Source of the DNA: Pardosa pseudoannulata
Lineage: Eukaryota > Arthropoda > Arachnida > Araneae > Lycosidae
Direction: 5' to 3'
DNA: 64,000 bases
NCBI GenBank assembly: GCA_032207245.1
Contig: CM063500.1
Span: 81,416,125 to 81,480,124, forward strand
The translations under genes and the position numbers were made by a program. Of this stretch, positions 34,691 to 46,840 are shown in pieces (position 1 is the first letter of the stretch; every line of letters begins with the position of its first letter). Under the pieces are notes generated by a model. The model had not been told where the DNA came from. It saw only the letters and a program-made list of their open reading frames with translations, and did no database searches.

Positions 34691-35743
34691 TAGTCATTAA
34701 AACACTCGAGAGTATTAGTATACTAATGAACGTATATAAACAAACATTTGTATTAATGTTTTTGGCTATGTTTACAGAACAGATTTGTTTATAAGTACAT
34801 ACAGTTTAATGGAGTTATATAATATTTTTACGTAATTCTCATTTAAATCGTTTCTTTACACTATAATAAATTGCACTTTAGCTGTCTAACATATTTGCTG
34901 TCATAAATATAAAAGTACCATTGTAAAATATAATTTGACCATTTTATATTTAATCTAACAGATGCAAAATAAGATTTTATTATCGAATGCAACATTTTAA
35001 AATTTAAATGGAATTGAATTTAATGCAATATAGGTTTGTATGAATAGGGGATGGCATGTATAGTGAATATGAATGTTTTTATCAAAGATGAGCTTACGTT
35101 TTGTACATTGTCATTGCATTAATTGTCAGAGCTCGATTGTGTGGCCTTTTGAAAATAAAACCTGAATTCTACAGCTTGCATAAAATTGTATCAAATTCAT
35201 AATATTATGTGGGGGAAATATCTCACGTGTTTTTGTTTTCTATTGAAATGTAGTGAAGCAAAACTTATCCTTACTGAGCTTTTTCAATAGTACTATATTT
35301 AAACCTTTATAAAAACAATAATAAGACTCAAACAAGTTTTGTTTACGCAAACCCTCTATTTTAAGATATAGTAATTTATTCCATTTTAAAATAATCTCCA
35401 CGTACTTTTAAATCTTTGAAAGATCTTAATTTTGGGGAATAATTTAAAAGTTTGTAGCACAAAAGTTACCCTTTTGGATATTCTCTGAATTACGGTAAAT
35501 ATTTTTGATAAACTTTTATCAAATATTTAAAAGAATAAAGCTATTTAAAAAATAAAGATGTTTTAACCAATCTGAAGTTGATCAAGATATATTCACATGG
35601 AGGGAGTTAAAGTGTATGAAATTTCTCAATGAAAAATACCATTTTAATGATAAGAGTATTTTTAATAATTAGTCAAAAATCCTGAAACTATTTTGAACAT
35701 TATCAAATACTGTCCCTCGGACGAAGCTGGCAAAATATGGATG
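34691..35743. other. AT-rich stretch after the satellite
   Basis: No gene or repeat recognised. The sequence immediately after 34690 may hold further monomers too decayed to see. Confidence 0.4.
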
Positions 35744-35869
35744 TTTGGTTTGGCTTTGAGTGGTATGATATACTCTTTACAACATGAGGCTGGGACCTAC
35801 TACTTAGTCAAATGCAAAGGACAAGCATCCATGCCAGCAGTAATATTCGAATCTATGACTCCTGAACTC
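35744..35869 (-). mobile_element. tRNA-derived SINE, old
   Basis: TTTGGTTTGG tail, ACATGAGGCTGGGACCTACTA and AGCATCCATGCCAGCAG are recognisable. The core GCCGATTCCGAACGG is lost and the head is truncated. An 85-codon frame covering it is not a gene. Confidence 0.6.
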
Positions 35870-35949
35870 ATCACGAGATTAATATTTTTGTCTAATAAAG
35901 GTGGCATTTTCCTTCTTTGGAATCGAATGCAACCCCATTTGAAAGCGTA

Positions 35950-38844
35950 ACACAACCGTAATATAGACAAATCAATGTTAGATGACTAGATCAATCCTCC
36001 TTCGACAGGTACAAGAGAAAACATACGCATTTTCAATTCTAACAAGGGAGTTTTAGTGAAATATTTCGCGTTTAACTTTTTCAAAGAATAATATGTATAA
36101 AATTGAATTTATTCTCTTACCTTGAATTTCTAAAAAGAAATGCTCCAGAATAAAATAGATCATTCGTTCCTGAAAATTATATTTTCAATTTCAGCTTCTT
36201 TGTGATCAACCACTACAATATTAACATAGAAACATAATTAGGTATCAAATTTTATTAACAGTTTCGGTGATACAAAAAGTTTTTAAAATATTTTAGTTCT
36301 TTTTACACATTTTCTCAGTATTACATACACATAGTTTCTCATTAAAAACTTAAATAATAATAATATAGTATGGCTCCAAATTTATTGATAAGAATTTGGT
36401 AAACAGTATGCAAAGTATGAGGCAAGATTTAGATAAAAAAGTTACAAATAAGTTACTAGACACACAAAAATGAGAAAAAAATGTTTTGTACCCTTCATAA
36501 CATGGAAGTATAAATTTTAATGAAGTAAAATGGATATTAGATTTTAAAAGATTTCACTTTATAACACAAGATTAACGGTTTTAAAGTAAGTGTAAACACA
36601 AAATACCCACTATTTTTTCTGTCTTATTTTACCGCTTTTAAAGGTACCTTATCCCCATACAATGTAAATTATTAAACAGTTTTTAAATTTTGAAAAGTAA
36701 ACTTCGTACACCGTCCTGAAAACCAACTTCTACATTTTCTGTGAGTTACTAAATAACTGTCGATTTAATATATTAAGACCATCAATTGATATGTGGCTAA
36801 AATATAATTATCAATACCGCACGTGCAAAAATAAAAGGTACTAACTTTCATAAGACTAACAGAAATTAAACCTAAACTTATTGTTTACAAACATAATTTA
36901 AAAATAACATCAGAGTGGCGTGTAAAATTTTTTTGGTATTATCCTATATAGTTTTAAGAGATGATACGGCATAAAAGAGGACACAAAAATCGAAAAATAA
37001 AATAATTATCTGAACTCCTTACAGCTTATAAAGTACCAGATTCACAAATAAAGTTTTTAGAATAGTTAGAACACAATATCACCATCTTTACTTACATCTC
37101 ATTCATTTTTTAAGCATAAAAAATATCTGTTTAATATCTGTTTAAAAATAGATCTGAAGTTTATAAATAAGACACTTTGCTGATAACAAAAAGGATAAAG
37201 GTTAACGCGTATGATAACTAAAAATATAATTAAGTTAAACACAAACTTGTTGTTTTAAAACATACTACAATACCTAGAAATAAATTTGAACCTAAATTTG
37301 TATTTAAAATGCATGCATATTTTTAAAAAATGCAACATAAAATTATTTTTTTCCTTAAAATATAATTGGAAAAATAAATTTTGGGAAATATACAAGAAGT
37401 TATAGCTTAAATAAGATGAAAATATTGTATTTAAACTTTAAAAATTTCATGAAAAAATATTAAAATCTTCTTGAGATAACATGCGGGTTACATAAAAAAA
37501 CAATTTAAGAAAAATCATTTTAAAGTTTTGCAAGATAAATTTCTTTACAGTAAACAGCTGACCGTTTTATTCATAACTCCTCTCAATATAATTCAATACT
37601 TCTCTCAATATCAATTTTTTCCACGAACTTTTTTAAATTCTCAAAAGTGAATTACTTTTTACATATTTTTCTGAAAAACCTAATTTTTTTTGTCTACTTA
37701 ACAGACGTATTATCCCTTAAAATACATAAAATAGTATGTGCAGAAAAAATTATTGGTGTTATTCGAAATTCATATGGGTTGTAAGTAATACAACTCTTCA
37801 ATGAAAATGAAAACATTAGCGTTGTAAAAAAAAGAATAGCTAAATCAAGAGACTCATAAACGTAACCAGACAGCAAGATATGAAAAAATGTAATTCATTA
37901 AAAAAATTATAGGAGTTGTTTATAAGCATAATATTATGTTAATCTATTTTACTTGCTTTTATACTGAACACAAAATTATTACATCACGTAATTATCCTAA
38001 CATAGATAAATTCCATTTTATATGACTTGAACCGAATTCAGCGTCCTTTAATTATTACCTTCTACTTTACGTTATATGTTGATAAAACACTGTTAAATTT
38101 ACTCATCCCGAAAAAATAAAAATCTTCATAAACTAATGTGACACATAAGAATATTTAAAATAACTAACGTACGCTTACCTACAGATGTTCCAGTTTGATA
38201 TTACTCATAGTCTTGTTAAAATTTATAGTGACAGACTTGACAAAGCAAAAAGTTCTATCACGTTTACAGCTAATTAGCTATTCAAACAAAAGCGTGTGAT
38301 GTCATAGAGCTTATCCAATCGCAGTTCATGCTCACTTAAGCGCGTATCAAAATTATAAACATCTGCCTAAATACGCTCTATTTTAAAATGGAAATATCGA
38401 TATTATAGTTGAAGAAAAATATTTCTTGCATTTTATTTCTTCAGTATTTCGAACAGATTTTACAAACTGAGATACGCGTATAAAAATGAATTATTCGTAA
38501 CATACACATATATAAATAATCAGTCAAAGTAAAACTTGAACGTTTCCTTTAAAAGGGTAAATGACTTTTATTAAAATCTAGAAATCGTTTGAATAACATG
38601 GTATTCATAACTACCCCTTTCTACACAAAATTAAATCACCAATATGTGGAATGAAAGTCATATTTACCTTTAACAATTATTTCATGTTATAAAGTAGTTT
38701 AATTATTCCGTCAGTTTAGATTTCAATGTTAAATTCCTAGATAAAACGAGGACTGCAATAAATTCTGGATCGTAATGCAAATATATCATTGAGAATTTGG
38801 CTCATCATTGTTGGTTAAAGATAATCGGTATTTGTATACAATTT
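35950..38844. other. AT-rich stretch without recognised genes
   Basis: A long A/T-rich region. The only local change is at 38160-38350, slightly richer in CpG, with ATTGG (CCAAT-type) and TATAAAT on the minus strand followed by an ATG and an AG|GTAAGC donor-like site near 38183. No coding exon follows, so it is not annotated as a promoter. Confidence 0.35.
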
Positions 38845-38945
38845 AGATCCAGTCTCACCAAAGTCGTTTAATTGCTAACCGCGATTAATCCTTATCACCA
38901 ACCAATGGTTTGACACAATTCTCCATTTAAACAGAGATTAATCTC
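38845..38945. mobile_element. Fold-back MITE, partial copy 2
   Basis: GATCCAGTCTCACCAAAGTC through GCTAACCGCGATTAATCC and CAATTCTCCATTTAAACAG match the left arm and centre of the element at 13538-13673. The right arm is missing or diverged after AGATTAATCTC. Confidence 0.65.
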
Positions 38946-39158
38946 TAAGTGACGTCATTAAATAATCTAGTGGTGTAGATAATACCCTTGAGTAGCAGCC
39001 TTAATATGTGGTTAGCTCACAGTTTGTTTTGCCTGCAGCGAAATAGTAGCTAAGTGATGTTTAAAATGAATTTTACTACTTCTATCGAAAGTAAGTTCGT
39101 GCTTCGAAATATTTTTCACGTGAGACTAGTGTGGACAAACTTGAAAGTGAAAGAGAGT

Positions 39159-39283
39159 AATAGACCAGGATCTACTGCTTATAGTCGAATCTCAAGAGCT
39201 ACGAGCATCCATGACAGAAGGGAGATTTGAACACTTGAACTCCTATACCAAAGAGCAGCTCCCTTCCCATTCAGCCATCATAT
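39159..39283 (-). mobile_element. tRNA-derived SINE, degraded, tail missing
   Basis: GACCAGGATCTACTGCTTATAG, AGCTACGAGCATCCATGACAG and CCTTCCCATTCAGCCATC follow the family order. The 3' tail part is absent. Confidence 0.6.
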
Positions 39284-39445
39284 GGAAAATCAGAATCAGG
39301 AAATCCTCCTAAGTCTAACTAAGCTCGATATTTTGTTTAATAACAATAACTTTCAAAAACTAGCCTCACATAAGTAGGATGAAGCAAAAGGAATCAAAAT
39401 ATTTATTGTTTTTCATCTCGGCATGCTTAATTATCTTTAAACCCT

Positions 39446-39754
39446 TTATAGATCTTCTATAAATATCTTCTTTTTAAAATAGACATACTCGTTTTTAATC
39501 GGTAACCCATATGTCTGGTAAGTCAGAGACTTACTGTTTGAATTTGGGCAAATAATTACAATTGTTTTGAAGTCATACTTGAGTTGTTTCAAAAATATTA
39601 AACTTAAAGCCTGAATCAAGCAGAAAACAATATTAGATATAAATATTGAGTTGTCTAACTGAATATTCCTCGTGAAAGTCTTAAATCTTTCAGAATTCTC
39701 TTTAAAAGCCTTTATTATTTCATTGAATTCGACAATTCCCAAAAACTTGTTCAT
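39446..39754 (-). other. Unassigned 102-codon open frame
   Basis: Starts MNKFLGIVEFNEIIKAFKEN and contains a hydrophobic stretch (FISNIVFCLIQALSLIFL). It is among the longer non-repetitive frames in the window and has mixed charged residues, but I recognise no family, see no neighbours, and AT-rich DNA yields such frames by chance. Probably not a gene. Confidence 0.15.
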
Positions 39755-40142
39755 AACCAGGGTTGTAACCCCCTCCCCTCATGTTTGTGCTCTATGGTTC
39801 TAATCAGATAAAGATGAAAATAAATGTATTTAATTTTCTTTGTAAGTGTGTGTATGTATATATAGCTGTTATGCATTTCAAAATGTCTGGGTGTATTATG
39901 AATAATTTTTGCAGGGTGATTCATATAAACCTGTGGAAGCATTTAGACAGCCTAAATTGGTCTGGTATTATCGGAAATAGGGAAATAAAAGGTTTTATTG
40001 AATTCTTTTGCGTTTCTTGAATCTATATTTTTAGGTTGTTGGATATATTTTTCTATCTTGCTAAAATTATTAAAACCTTTAAGAAAGTTAATTCATTTTA
40101 TAGTGTTTAATATTAATTTTTAAATAAGTTTTGCTTCCTTTT

Positions 40143-40316
40143 GGTTGGGTTGGTTTGGAGCTCTACAGTCTACTTTTTTGTAACACAAGGGGGGGGGCTA
40201 ATAATACCGGGACCTATTGCTTAAAGCCGATTCCAAGCTGCTACCACAATGGGATTAGAGCCCATGAACTCCGGTACCGAATATCAACGCCCTAATCATT
40301 AGGCAATCGTTTAGCT
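40143..40316 (-). mobile_element. tRNA-derived SINE
   Basis: GGTTGGGTTGGTTTGGAG tail, full core with a G9 expansion (AAGGGGGGGGGC), B box mutated (GGATTAGAGCC), head ending CCTAATCATTAGGCAATCG. Flanks TTGCTTCCTTTT (40131-40142) and TTTGTTCCTTTT (40317-40327 region) are a likely imperfect TSD. Confidence 0.75.
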
Positions 40317-40319
40317 TTG

Positions 40320-41400
40320 TTCCTTTTTGACACGATCAATTTTAGCTATTTCATTTTCCTGATTGGTGTTTGGCTAATTTATTTCTTTTTAGGTTTCTTT
40401 CAACACCTGTTTGACTGGTAATATATTCCAACGCTAGCAAAAAATCAAACTAGCTAGTAAACGCTTGAAAAATGAAAAATATTTAAAGTGTCTTTCATGT
40501 TAAGTGCGTGTCAAATTATTATCACCTTGGTTATATTAAATTATCCCGAAAAAACGTATGCAATCTTCCATTACCTGCGTATAAAGATAATTCACCAGCT
40601 CTTTGAATTTTATACCTTTAGTTTATATTTCTAAAGTTTAAAAAAGAAAATAAATAAAATACGATATTCGTTTTTTTAAAGTGTTTTGCTTTGATTAAAA
40701 ATTTATATTTATTGCTGTTATGTAAAGTAATATAAAATTTAATTACAATTTTAAAACTATAACCTTCATTTTGTAACACAGTAAAGCATTGAAAATGTTC
40801 GTGATTAAAATATTTTCAAAGAAATAAAAGAGTATTCAAAACGTTATCAGTTATTGTTTTCATCACAAAGCAAAGGAGGGAATATGGAGGTTGTATTTCT
40901 CTATAAGAATACATTTTTACTTTAATCCTTAATTTGACAAGATGTTTTTTTCAAATATCGATTAAAAATGTATTTAAATAAATAATGATAACAATAATAA
41001 TAATAATTTAAATAATAATAAGAATAATTAATAATAATAATATATAATATATTTAATATATTATATATTATCAATAAAAAAAATATATTTATTATAAAGA
41101 TTTTATTTATTTCATTGTTCGTTGTAGCAGACTTAGCCAAATTAAGGATTAATTTTAAGGCCTAAATACAATGAGATGCATCCATTCTCGTCAATATCTC
41201 GCTAAGCATAGATGCAGCCTAAAATAAATGCTATTAATCCAGACCAATCTAATCTGGAATGTGAAATATTACTGCAGCAGAATTTTATGTCAATCAGACA
41301 CTTTTGTCTTGTTACAACACGAAGAGCACAAACACCTGCTACTGGTATCGCAAGGCCGTCCTCGAGATGACGTCATTTTAAAAATCAGCTGTTCCTTTTT
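40320..41400. other. AT-rich DNA with AAT/AATA low-complexity tract
   Basis: An imperfect (AAT)n and TA-rich tract lies at 40970-41110. 41161-41400 is less AT-rich and unassigned. No genes. Confidence 0.5.
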
Positions 41401-41634
41401 TTAACGATGATATATTGCATTAGTATTATTGAATGCACAAACAGTAGCATATGATTCAGCTTCTTGAACCAAATCAACACCCTCACGTTTTTTAGCGTTT
41501 ATGGCGACAGCAATAGTGTGTCTTTTCATTGATACTTCTCGGTACAAAGTAAAGAAAGTATTATGATCACGACGAATTTCAGAGATATTTCCGGTGGCAG
41601 TCAATGTTTGTGGTAATGTTTTCATAGAGCACAT
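41401..41634 (-). other. Unassigned 77-codon open frame
   Basis: Reads MCSMKTLPQTLTATGN..., then REVSMKRHTIAVAINAKK and EAESYATVCAFNNTNAIYHR, ending in TAA. The balanced amino-acid composition is more protein-like than most frames here and could be a retroposed exon or a transposon fragment. I do not recognise it. A stop lies six codons upstream of the Met. Confidence 0.25.
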
Positions 41635-41644
41635 TAGGGCCCAT

Positions 41645-42055
41645 AATACCTAATGTCTAGGTGATACGTGAAGAACGTTATAAACGAGGTTTACCTATTC
41701 ACGACAACAGTATTTCTGACGGAGGATGGTGTTTACCAACATGAAAATGCACCATGTCATAAAGGTTGAATCGAGGGACTTTCAAGTCATTTCTTGACCT
41801 CCAAAATCACTTGATATTAATCCAATAGCATTTGTCGTACCACTTGGAAAACCAAATTCTAGCTGCTATGTTACCTCCTTAAAATCTGCGAAATTACAGA
41901 ACCAGATGGCGTTCACTCACCAGTTAACTCACCAATAACCAGCTACCTATCAGCACTTTGTGGAGTCAATGCTATACCAGGTTCTTGTGGATTTGAGGGC
42001 TAAAGTTGGTTTTACATGTTATTAATAGGGTGGTCATAATGTAGATGCTCTTTAA
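41645..42055 (+). pseudogene. Tc1-like transposase relic, C-terminal part
   Basis: Decayed transposase pieces can be followed in shifting frames: YQHENAPCHK (the QDNAPCHK block), PPKSLDINPIAF (the SPDLNPIE block, with Glu changed to Ala), and QHFVESMLYQV (the LVESMPRR block). Frameshifts and stops throughout. A different Tc1 lineage from the copies at 1-452 and 42681-44035. Confidence 0.6.
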
Positions 42056-42057
42056 GG

Positions 42058-42137
42058 TATGTATATATATGTATATATATATGTATATATATGTATATAT
42101 ATGTATATATATATGTATATATATATATATATGTGTG

Positions 42138-42177
<40 letters not shown>

Positions 42178-42178
42178 A
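42058..42178. repeat. (TATG)n/(TA)n/(TG)n compound microsatellite
   Basis: GTATATATATGTATA-type repeats grade into (TG)n at 42152-42177. Open frames of Tyr-Ile or Thr-His repeats across it are artefacts. Confidence 0.95.
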
Positions 42179-42468
42179 CATGTCGTGATCCAGAGTTAAG
42201 GCGAATGGAAAACAGTCTTCTTGATAATAATAATTTTATTAAATCATCGTTTCTTCTAAAAGCAAAACCTGTGCCATTTTCATTGTTCGTGGCAGAGACA
42301 CGCGTAGAGTATTCACACTCCATGTCCACACTCTGATTGAAAACTTATCTGTTTGCAAGCTCATCAAATTGTTTCTAAATGCTTCCGCCTTTTATTATTA
42401 TAAAAGAGTTCTCCTTTTAAAATAACTTTTAACTCACGTAATTTCCAACTACTCCTTTTTTAGATCTG

Positions 42469-42470
42469 AC

Positions 42471-42519
<49 letters not shown>

Positions 42520-42585
42520 GTGCACATATGTATGTATATGTATATAAATATGTATGTATATACATACATGCTCACACACACACAA

Positions 42586-42680
<95 letters not shown>
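42469..42680. repeat. (TA)n microsatellite
   Basis: Long TA runs at 42469-42516 and 42586-42680, separated by TGTATGTATA-rich DNA and (CA)n at 42573-42583. It abuts the TIR-like start of the next Tc1 element. Confidence 0.95.
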
Positions 42681-44035
42681 CACTGAATAGCCATAAAAAA
42701 GTGATGTAGGTATGTTTATATAAATAAAGAGAAAATGAACCAATGAAAATGCTTCGATTTGGTCGGCAATGCCTGTCGACGCGGAAAAATAACACAAACA
42801 AAAAACGTAGACAATAACATTTGTCTTTAAACTTATTTTAATAATCATAATGCCAGCAGCAACGTGCGGTCATCACTCGCAAATAGTTCTCCTTCTTAAA
42901 CTACAAAAAGTGTTGCCACAAAAATGCAACTAAATTATACTACAAAACAAAACATAGCACACGGAGCATAAAGCATAACAGTACAAAATGTAAAACATTG
43001 AGTTCGAGGATAAGCAACAAAACAAAATAAAAAACATTAATAAATGATTCAAACAATGCCTATAAAGGACAATGAGTCTCTAGCAAGTTGTCAGATAGGT
43101 AACTGCTGCTACAATGATACGTTATCAAGATGTAAGGGAGTTTAAAAGTAGTGTTATAGTCGGCGAACGAGAGATGGGACATACCATCTCCAAGGTAGCG
43201 AGAAAATTTGGATTTCACCGTCCGACCATTTCACGACTACCTTGAATCCAGTAAAAGTACGACATCGCTGAGGCCGGAAAAACATGTTCAAGAACTTACC
43301 CAACGACGACAGGGGAGAATTATTATTCATGATAAAAGTGTAACTCTTTAGAAAAATGCTGCAGATATCAATGCTGAGCTATCCAGAAATGTCAGCGAAA
43401 CATCATCGATATGAGTTTCCAGAGCTACATTCCCAATAGTGTAACCGTGATGATTGCACTTCAAAGCTTTAATCCCCGCCTGGGCCCGTCAACACCTCCA
43501 CTGGACAAGAGCAGGCTGGAAACATGTTGACTAGTCTCAAGAGTTTCGTTTCAAATTGTATCGATCGGATGGACGTGTAAGGGTATGGAGATAACTTCAT
43601 GACTCCATGTACCCTTCATGTTAACAGGGGGCTGTTGGAGCTTATGAAGGCTCTGGGATGGTATGAAGCACGTGCATCTGGAGTTATATTAGGCCTCTGA
43701 TACGTTAGATATGACTCTGACAGGTGACATGTATGTGAGCATTCTATGATTACCTGGAAGCATTCATGTCCACTGTGCATTCCAATGGACTTGGAGTATT
43801 CTAGCAGGACAATGCTACAGAGTGACTTTAGAAATACTCTTCTGACTTGAAACACTTTCGCCGGACGCCAAAATCTCCAGACATGAACATTATAGACCAT
43901 ATATGGGATGCCTTGCACTTTGCTGTTCAAAAGAGACCTCCACCACCTCGTAGTGTTAAAGAATTATTTACAGTCCTGCAGGATTCATAACGTTAAATAC
44001 CTGCTTCACTATTTCAGACATTAGTTAAAGGAAAT
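42681..44035 (+). pseudogene. Tc1-like element with full-length but dead transposase
   Basis: A TIR-like start (CACTGAATAGCCATAAAAAAG) lies directly after TA repeats, fitting a TA target. The transposase region starts about 43118 (MIRYQDVREFKSSVIVGERE), with a helix-turn-helix SKVARKFGFHRPTISR (43190-43240), then many stops. Near 43806 QDNAT (catalytic Asp block) and at 43871-43912 SPDMNIIDHIWDAL, in which the usual Glu of IIEHIW is Asp. Then RPPPPRSVKELFTVLQDS. The right TIR was not found. The open frame on the opposite strand at 43616-43930 is a shadow. Confidence 0.75.
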
Positions 44036-44159
44036 TAAAGATTAAATTTTAGAAAATTAAATATTAAACAAAAATTGAGAAAACCTCCTTTTTCAAAAAA
44101 TGCATTACAGAAATTATTTAGCATTTATAATCATAAAACGTAAACAAAATCATCAATAT

Positions 44160-44440
44160 TTAATTCTTTCTTCTTCACTATTTTGCCCCAAAACTTTACT
44201 TCTTTCTTTGAAATCGATACATTTTAAAAATATGTTCTTGTCTGCTCGCAAGTTTTCCTCCTGTATTTAAAACAAAATAAACAGAAATTCTTGAAACTTC
44301 ATATTTTCAAAAATATTGGGCAAACTGCTTGCAGATTTAATTATTTCTTCCTAATTAATTTTGCTCTGAAACTTTACATCTTTCTACGAAATCAATACTC
44401 TTTTAGCAAATTTTTTTCTGTAATTATTCTTTCCTGCCTG
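44160..44440. repeat. Two-copy diverged tandem repeat (~176 bp period)
   Basis: TTTAATTCTTTCTTCTTCAC..CTTTGAAATCGATAC (44160) is repeated as TTTAATTATTTCTTCCTAAT..CTACGAAATCAATAC (44336). Confidence 0.5.
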
Positions 44441-44956
44441 CCACTGTTTTTAATAATTGCAATATATATAACGAATTTGTTCAAACAATTTGTCTCTAAG
44501 CAATGTGCTTTATTTTGTATCCTGTAAAGGCCTTGTAACACACGTCAACATTTAAGTGCCAGTTTATGATTACGTTTAATGATGAAGAATGGGCAGATGT
44601 TTTATATTCCACAAAATATTTGTAACTGACTTATCTTAGTTCAGTTTTACTTATGATTGCTTCTTTTATGAAACTTTGCTGAATATTTGTCGCTACCACA
44701 CGAAAAAGCTTCATATTATTCAACGGAAAAAGGCAGTTTTAACTGATTTTGCAACTTTTACATGTTGATTTACGATAAAGCTTTAAAGAAACTGGCTCTG
44801 TTTTAATTACTAACTCTAACGTAGGAGAGGCAAAATGTGACGCAACTAGATTATGACTTAGATTTCTTCTTACTTTGAATTACGGTATAAGATCGAAAGC
44901 TGATTGTCAATGAAAATGAGGAAATTAACTGTTAACCAGCGTAGAAATGCAGAGTA

Positions 44957-45539
44957 TACAGGGTGTCCCAAAACGACCGAATACTCTGCACAGCTAGATT
45001 CCTCGTTGGAACTACATAAAAACTGCATAAGGAAAAATACGAAAACCAAAGTATGACGTCACTTCCGGTGCAAGAAAAAGCAATTTTTTTAACATATCAA
45101 CAGCAGTATATGCATGAGTATCCTCCCTAACAGTTTGTATGGCCTTTCCATTAAATCGGCCGTACATCAGGTACATGTCGCAGTAGTCACGAACGGAATA
45201 CAGGGCCACCATACGAAGACTACCGGTAACTGCAAGATGCAGCCTTCTAAATATCAGTTCACCGGCGTCTTAACGTCGTTCCATGGCGCGAGCGCATGAA
45301 TAAAGCTATATGTGCTGAACGTTTTAAACATTATCGTCTGGAAAGATATGCAAATACTGTTGTTAATATATCCAATAAGGTGTTTTTTTTTAGACCGGCA
45401 GTGACATCATACTTTGTTTTACGTATTTTTCTCGTACACTGTAGATCGTACAGGTACGCTTCTTTGGGCAGTTTTTATTTACTCTCAACGAGGAATCTAG
45501 TTGTGCAGAGTTTATGCAGTCGTTTTGGAACACCCTGTA
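44957..45539. mobile_element. Long-TIR MITE (CAGGGTGTCC type, TA target)
   Basis: CAGGGTGTCCCAAAACGACC at left; the right end reads inversely CAGGGTGTTCCAAAACGACT. The first ~50 bp are closely matched and weaker inverse similarity continues for about 170 bp (both arms contain CAAAGTATGAYGTCACT). TA flanks both ends, as for Tc1/mariner-superfamily MITEs. The 579-bp interior has no transposase motif; frames at 45012-45212 and 45296-45622 are not genes. Confidence 0.75.
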
Positions 45540-45799
45540 AGAAATGGGTAGAAATCGAAACGAGAAAAGAACAGGAATCGAAGAAGGGAAAAGTAAACTG
45601 CAGGGGATGTTTTAGTAGATGAAGGGCGTGCGTGTATGGTATGTGGTTGTGGTTAGGATATGATTTGATTCTAGTAAAAGTGTTTGATATGCCTTCTTTT
45701 TATAAAGGGTGGATAATGCTATTTTATGCCAAAAACAACGTCCACCTTCATTATAATTATTAATAGTATTGAATTTTGTAATTTGTCCTAGTATCACAT

Positions 45800-46227
45800 T
45801 TACTCACACCATCACCCGTGTGGTGTGTAACCGGATGTAAAAGAATAGTCCAAATTTAGCTCATGCATGTTGTTAGAGGTGTGGTGACTTTTAAAAAAAG
45901 AAGGTACAAGACCTCGTAAACAGTTAAAAGACTTTATATAATATAATGAAAATGAATACAACATCTTGTTGTACAGAAAGCTGTTGATTTTGATACCTCA
46001 CCAAAGGGTCCATTTCGCCATTCAAGGTTTATTCTTCGGATCTCTGCTGTGACCTTAAAGAGTCCTTGAAAACAGGATAGCAGTGGCGGCTGCAGGCAGG
46101 CAGGTAGGTAGGTATTTAGTAGGTTGAAAAGAGAACTTTGACGAAGTGATATTCACCAAAACGCGGCTGCTTATATATAATGTGTCTATTGCTCTGGGCA
46201 GGCCTGGGAGAAGATCTGCATAAACGT
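45800..46227. other. Unassigned stretch
   Basis: Contains a short GCAGGCAGGTAGGTAGGTA run at 46093-46111 and otherwise unrecognised, less AT-rich DNA preceding the 127-bp array. Confidence 0.4.
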
Positions 46228-46840
46228 TCTTCTTTTCTCTTTGTTGGAAACTTGAAAGTTGAATTGCGATGAGACGCTGAATCGGCACAGAGGCGACTAA
46301 AATGAGAAACCTGAATTCGATATAACCTGATATCGTCTAATAGCCGATAACCGTTCCACTTTTCTCTTTAGTGGAGATTTGGAAGTAGAATTCCGATTTG
46401 ACGCTGAATTGCCACAGAGGTGGCTAAAATGAAAAACCAGTATTCGATATAACCCGATATCGTCTAATAACCGATAACCGTTCCTCTTTTCTCTTTAGTA
46501 GAGATCTGAAAGTTGAATTCCGATGAGACGCTGAATTGCCACAGAGGCGACTAAAATGAAAAACCAGAATTCGATATAACCCGATATCGTCTAATAACCG
46601 ATAACCGTTCCTCTTTTCTCTTTAGTTGAGATTTGAAAGTTGAATTCCGATGAGATGCTGAATTGCCACAGAGGCGGTTAAAATGAAAAACCAGTATTCG
46701 ATATAACCCGATATCGTCTAATAACCGATAACCGTTCCTCTTTTCTCTTTAGTAGAGATCTGAAAGTTGAATTCCGATGAGACGCTGAATTGCCACAGAG
46801 GCGACTAAAATGAGAAACCAGAATTCGATATCTGAGGATT
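46228..46840. repeat. 127-bp tandem repeat, 4.8 units, dimeric
   Basis: TCGATAT anchors at 46317, 46444, 46571, 46698 and 46825 give an exact 127-bp period. Units contain TCTCTTTAGT, GACGCTGAATTGCCACAGAGG and GATATAACCCGATATCGTC. Units alternate: GAGATCTG..GCGACTAAAATG..CCAGAATTCG versus GAGATTTG..GGTTAAAATG (or TGGCT)..CCAGTATTCG, so the recent unit of amplification was a 254-bp dimer. Non-coding. Confidence 0.9.

Noticed and set aside
35693..35950. 85-codon open frame
   Set aside because: It covers an old SINE copy; the codons follow the SINE body, not a protein family.
38160..38350. Promoter plus first exon on the minus strand (CCAAT-type box, TATAAAT, ATG, GTAAGC donor)
   Set aside because: Individual motifs are short and common in AT-rich DNA; the ATG frame meets a stop at the donor and no downstream exon is visible.
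43616..43930. 104-codon open frame on the minus strand
   Set aside because: It is antisense to the recognisable Tc1 transposase C-terminal region on the plus strand.
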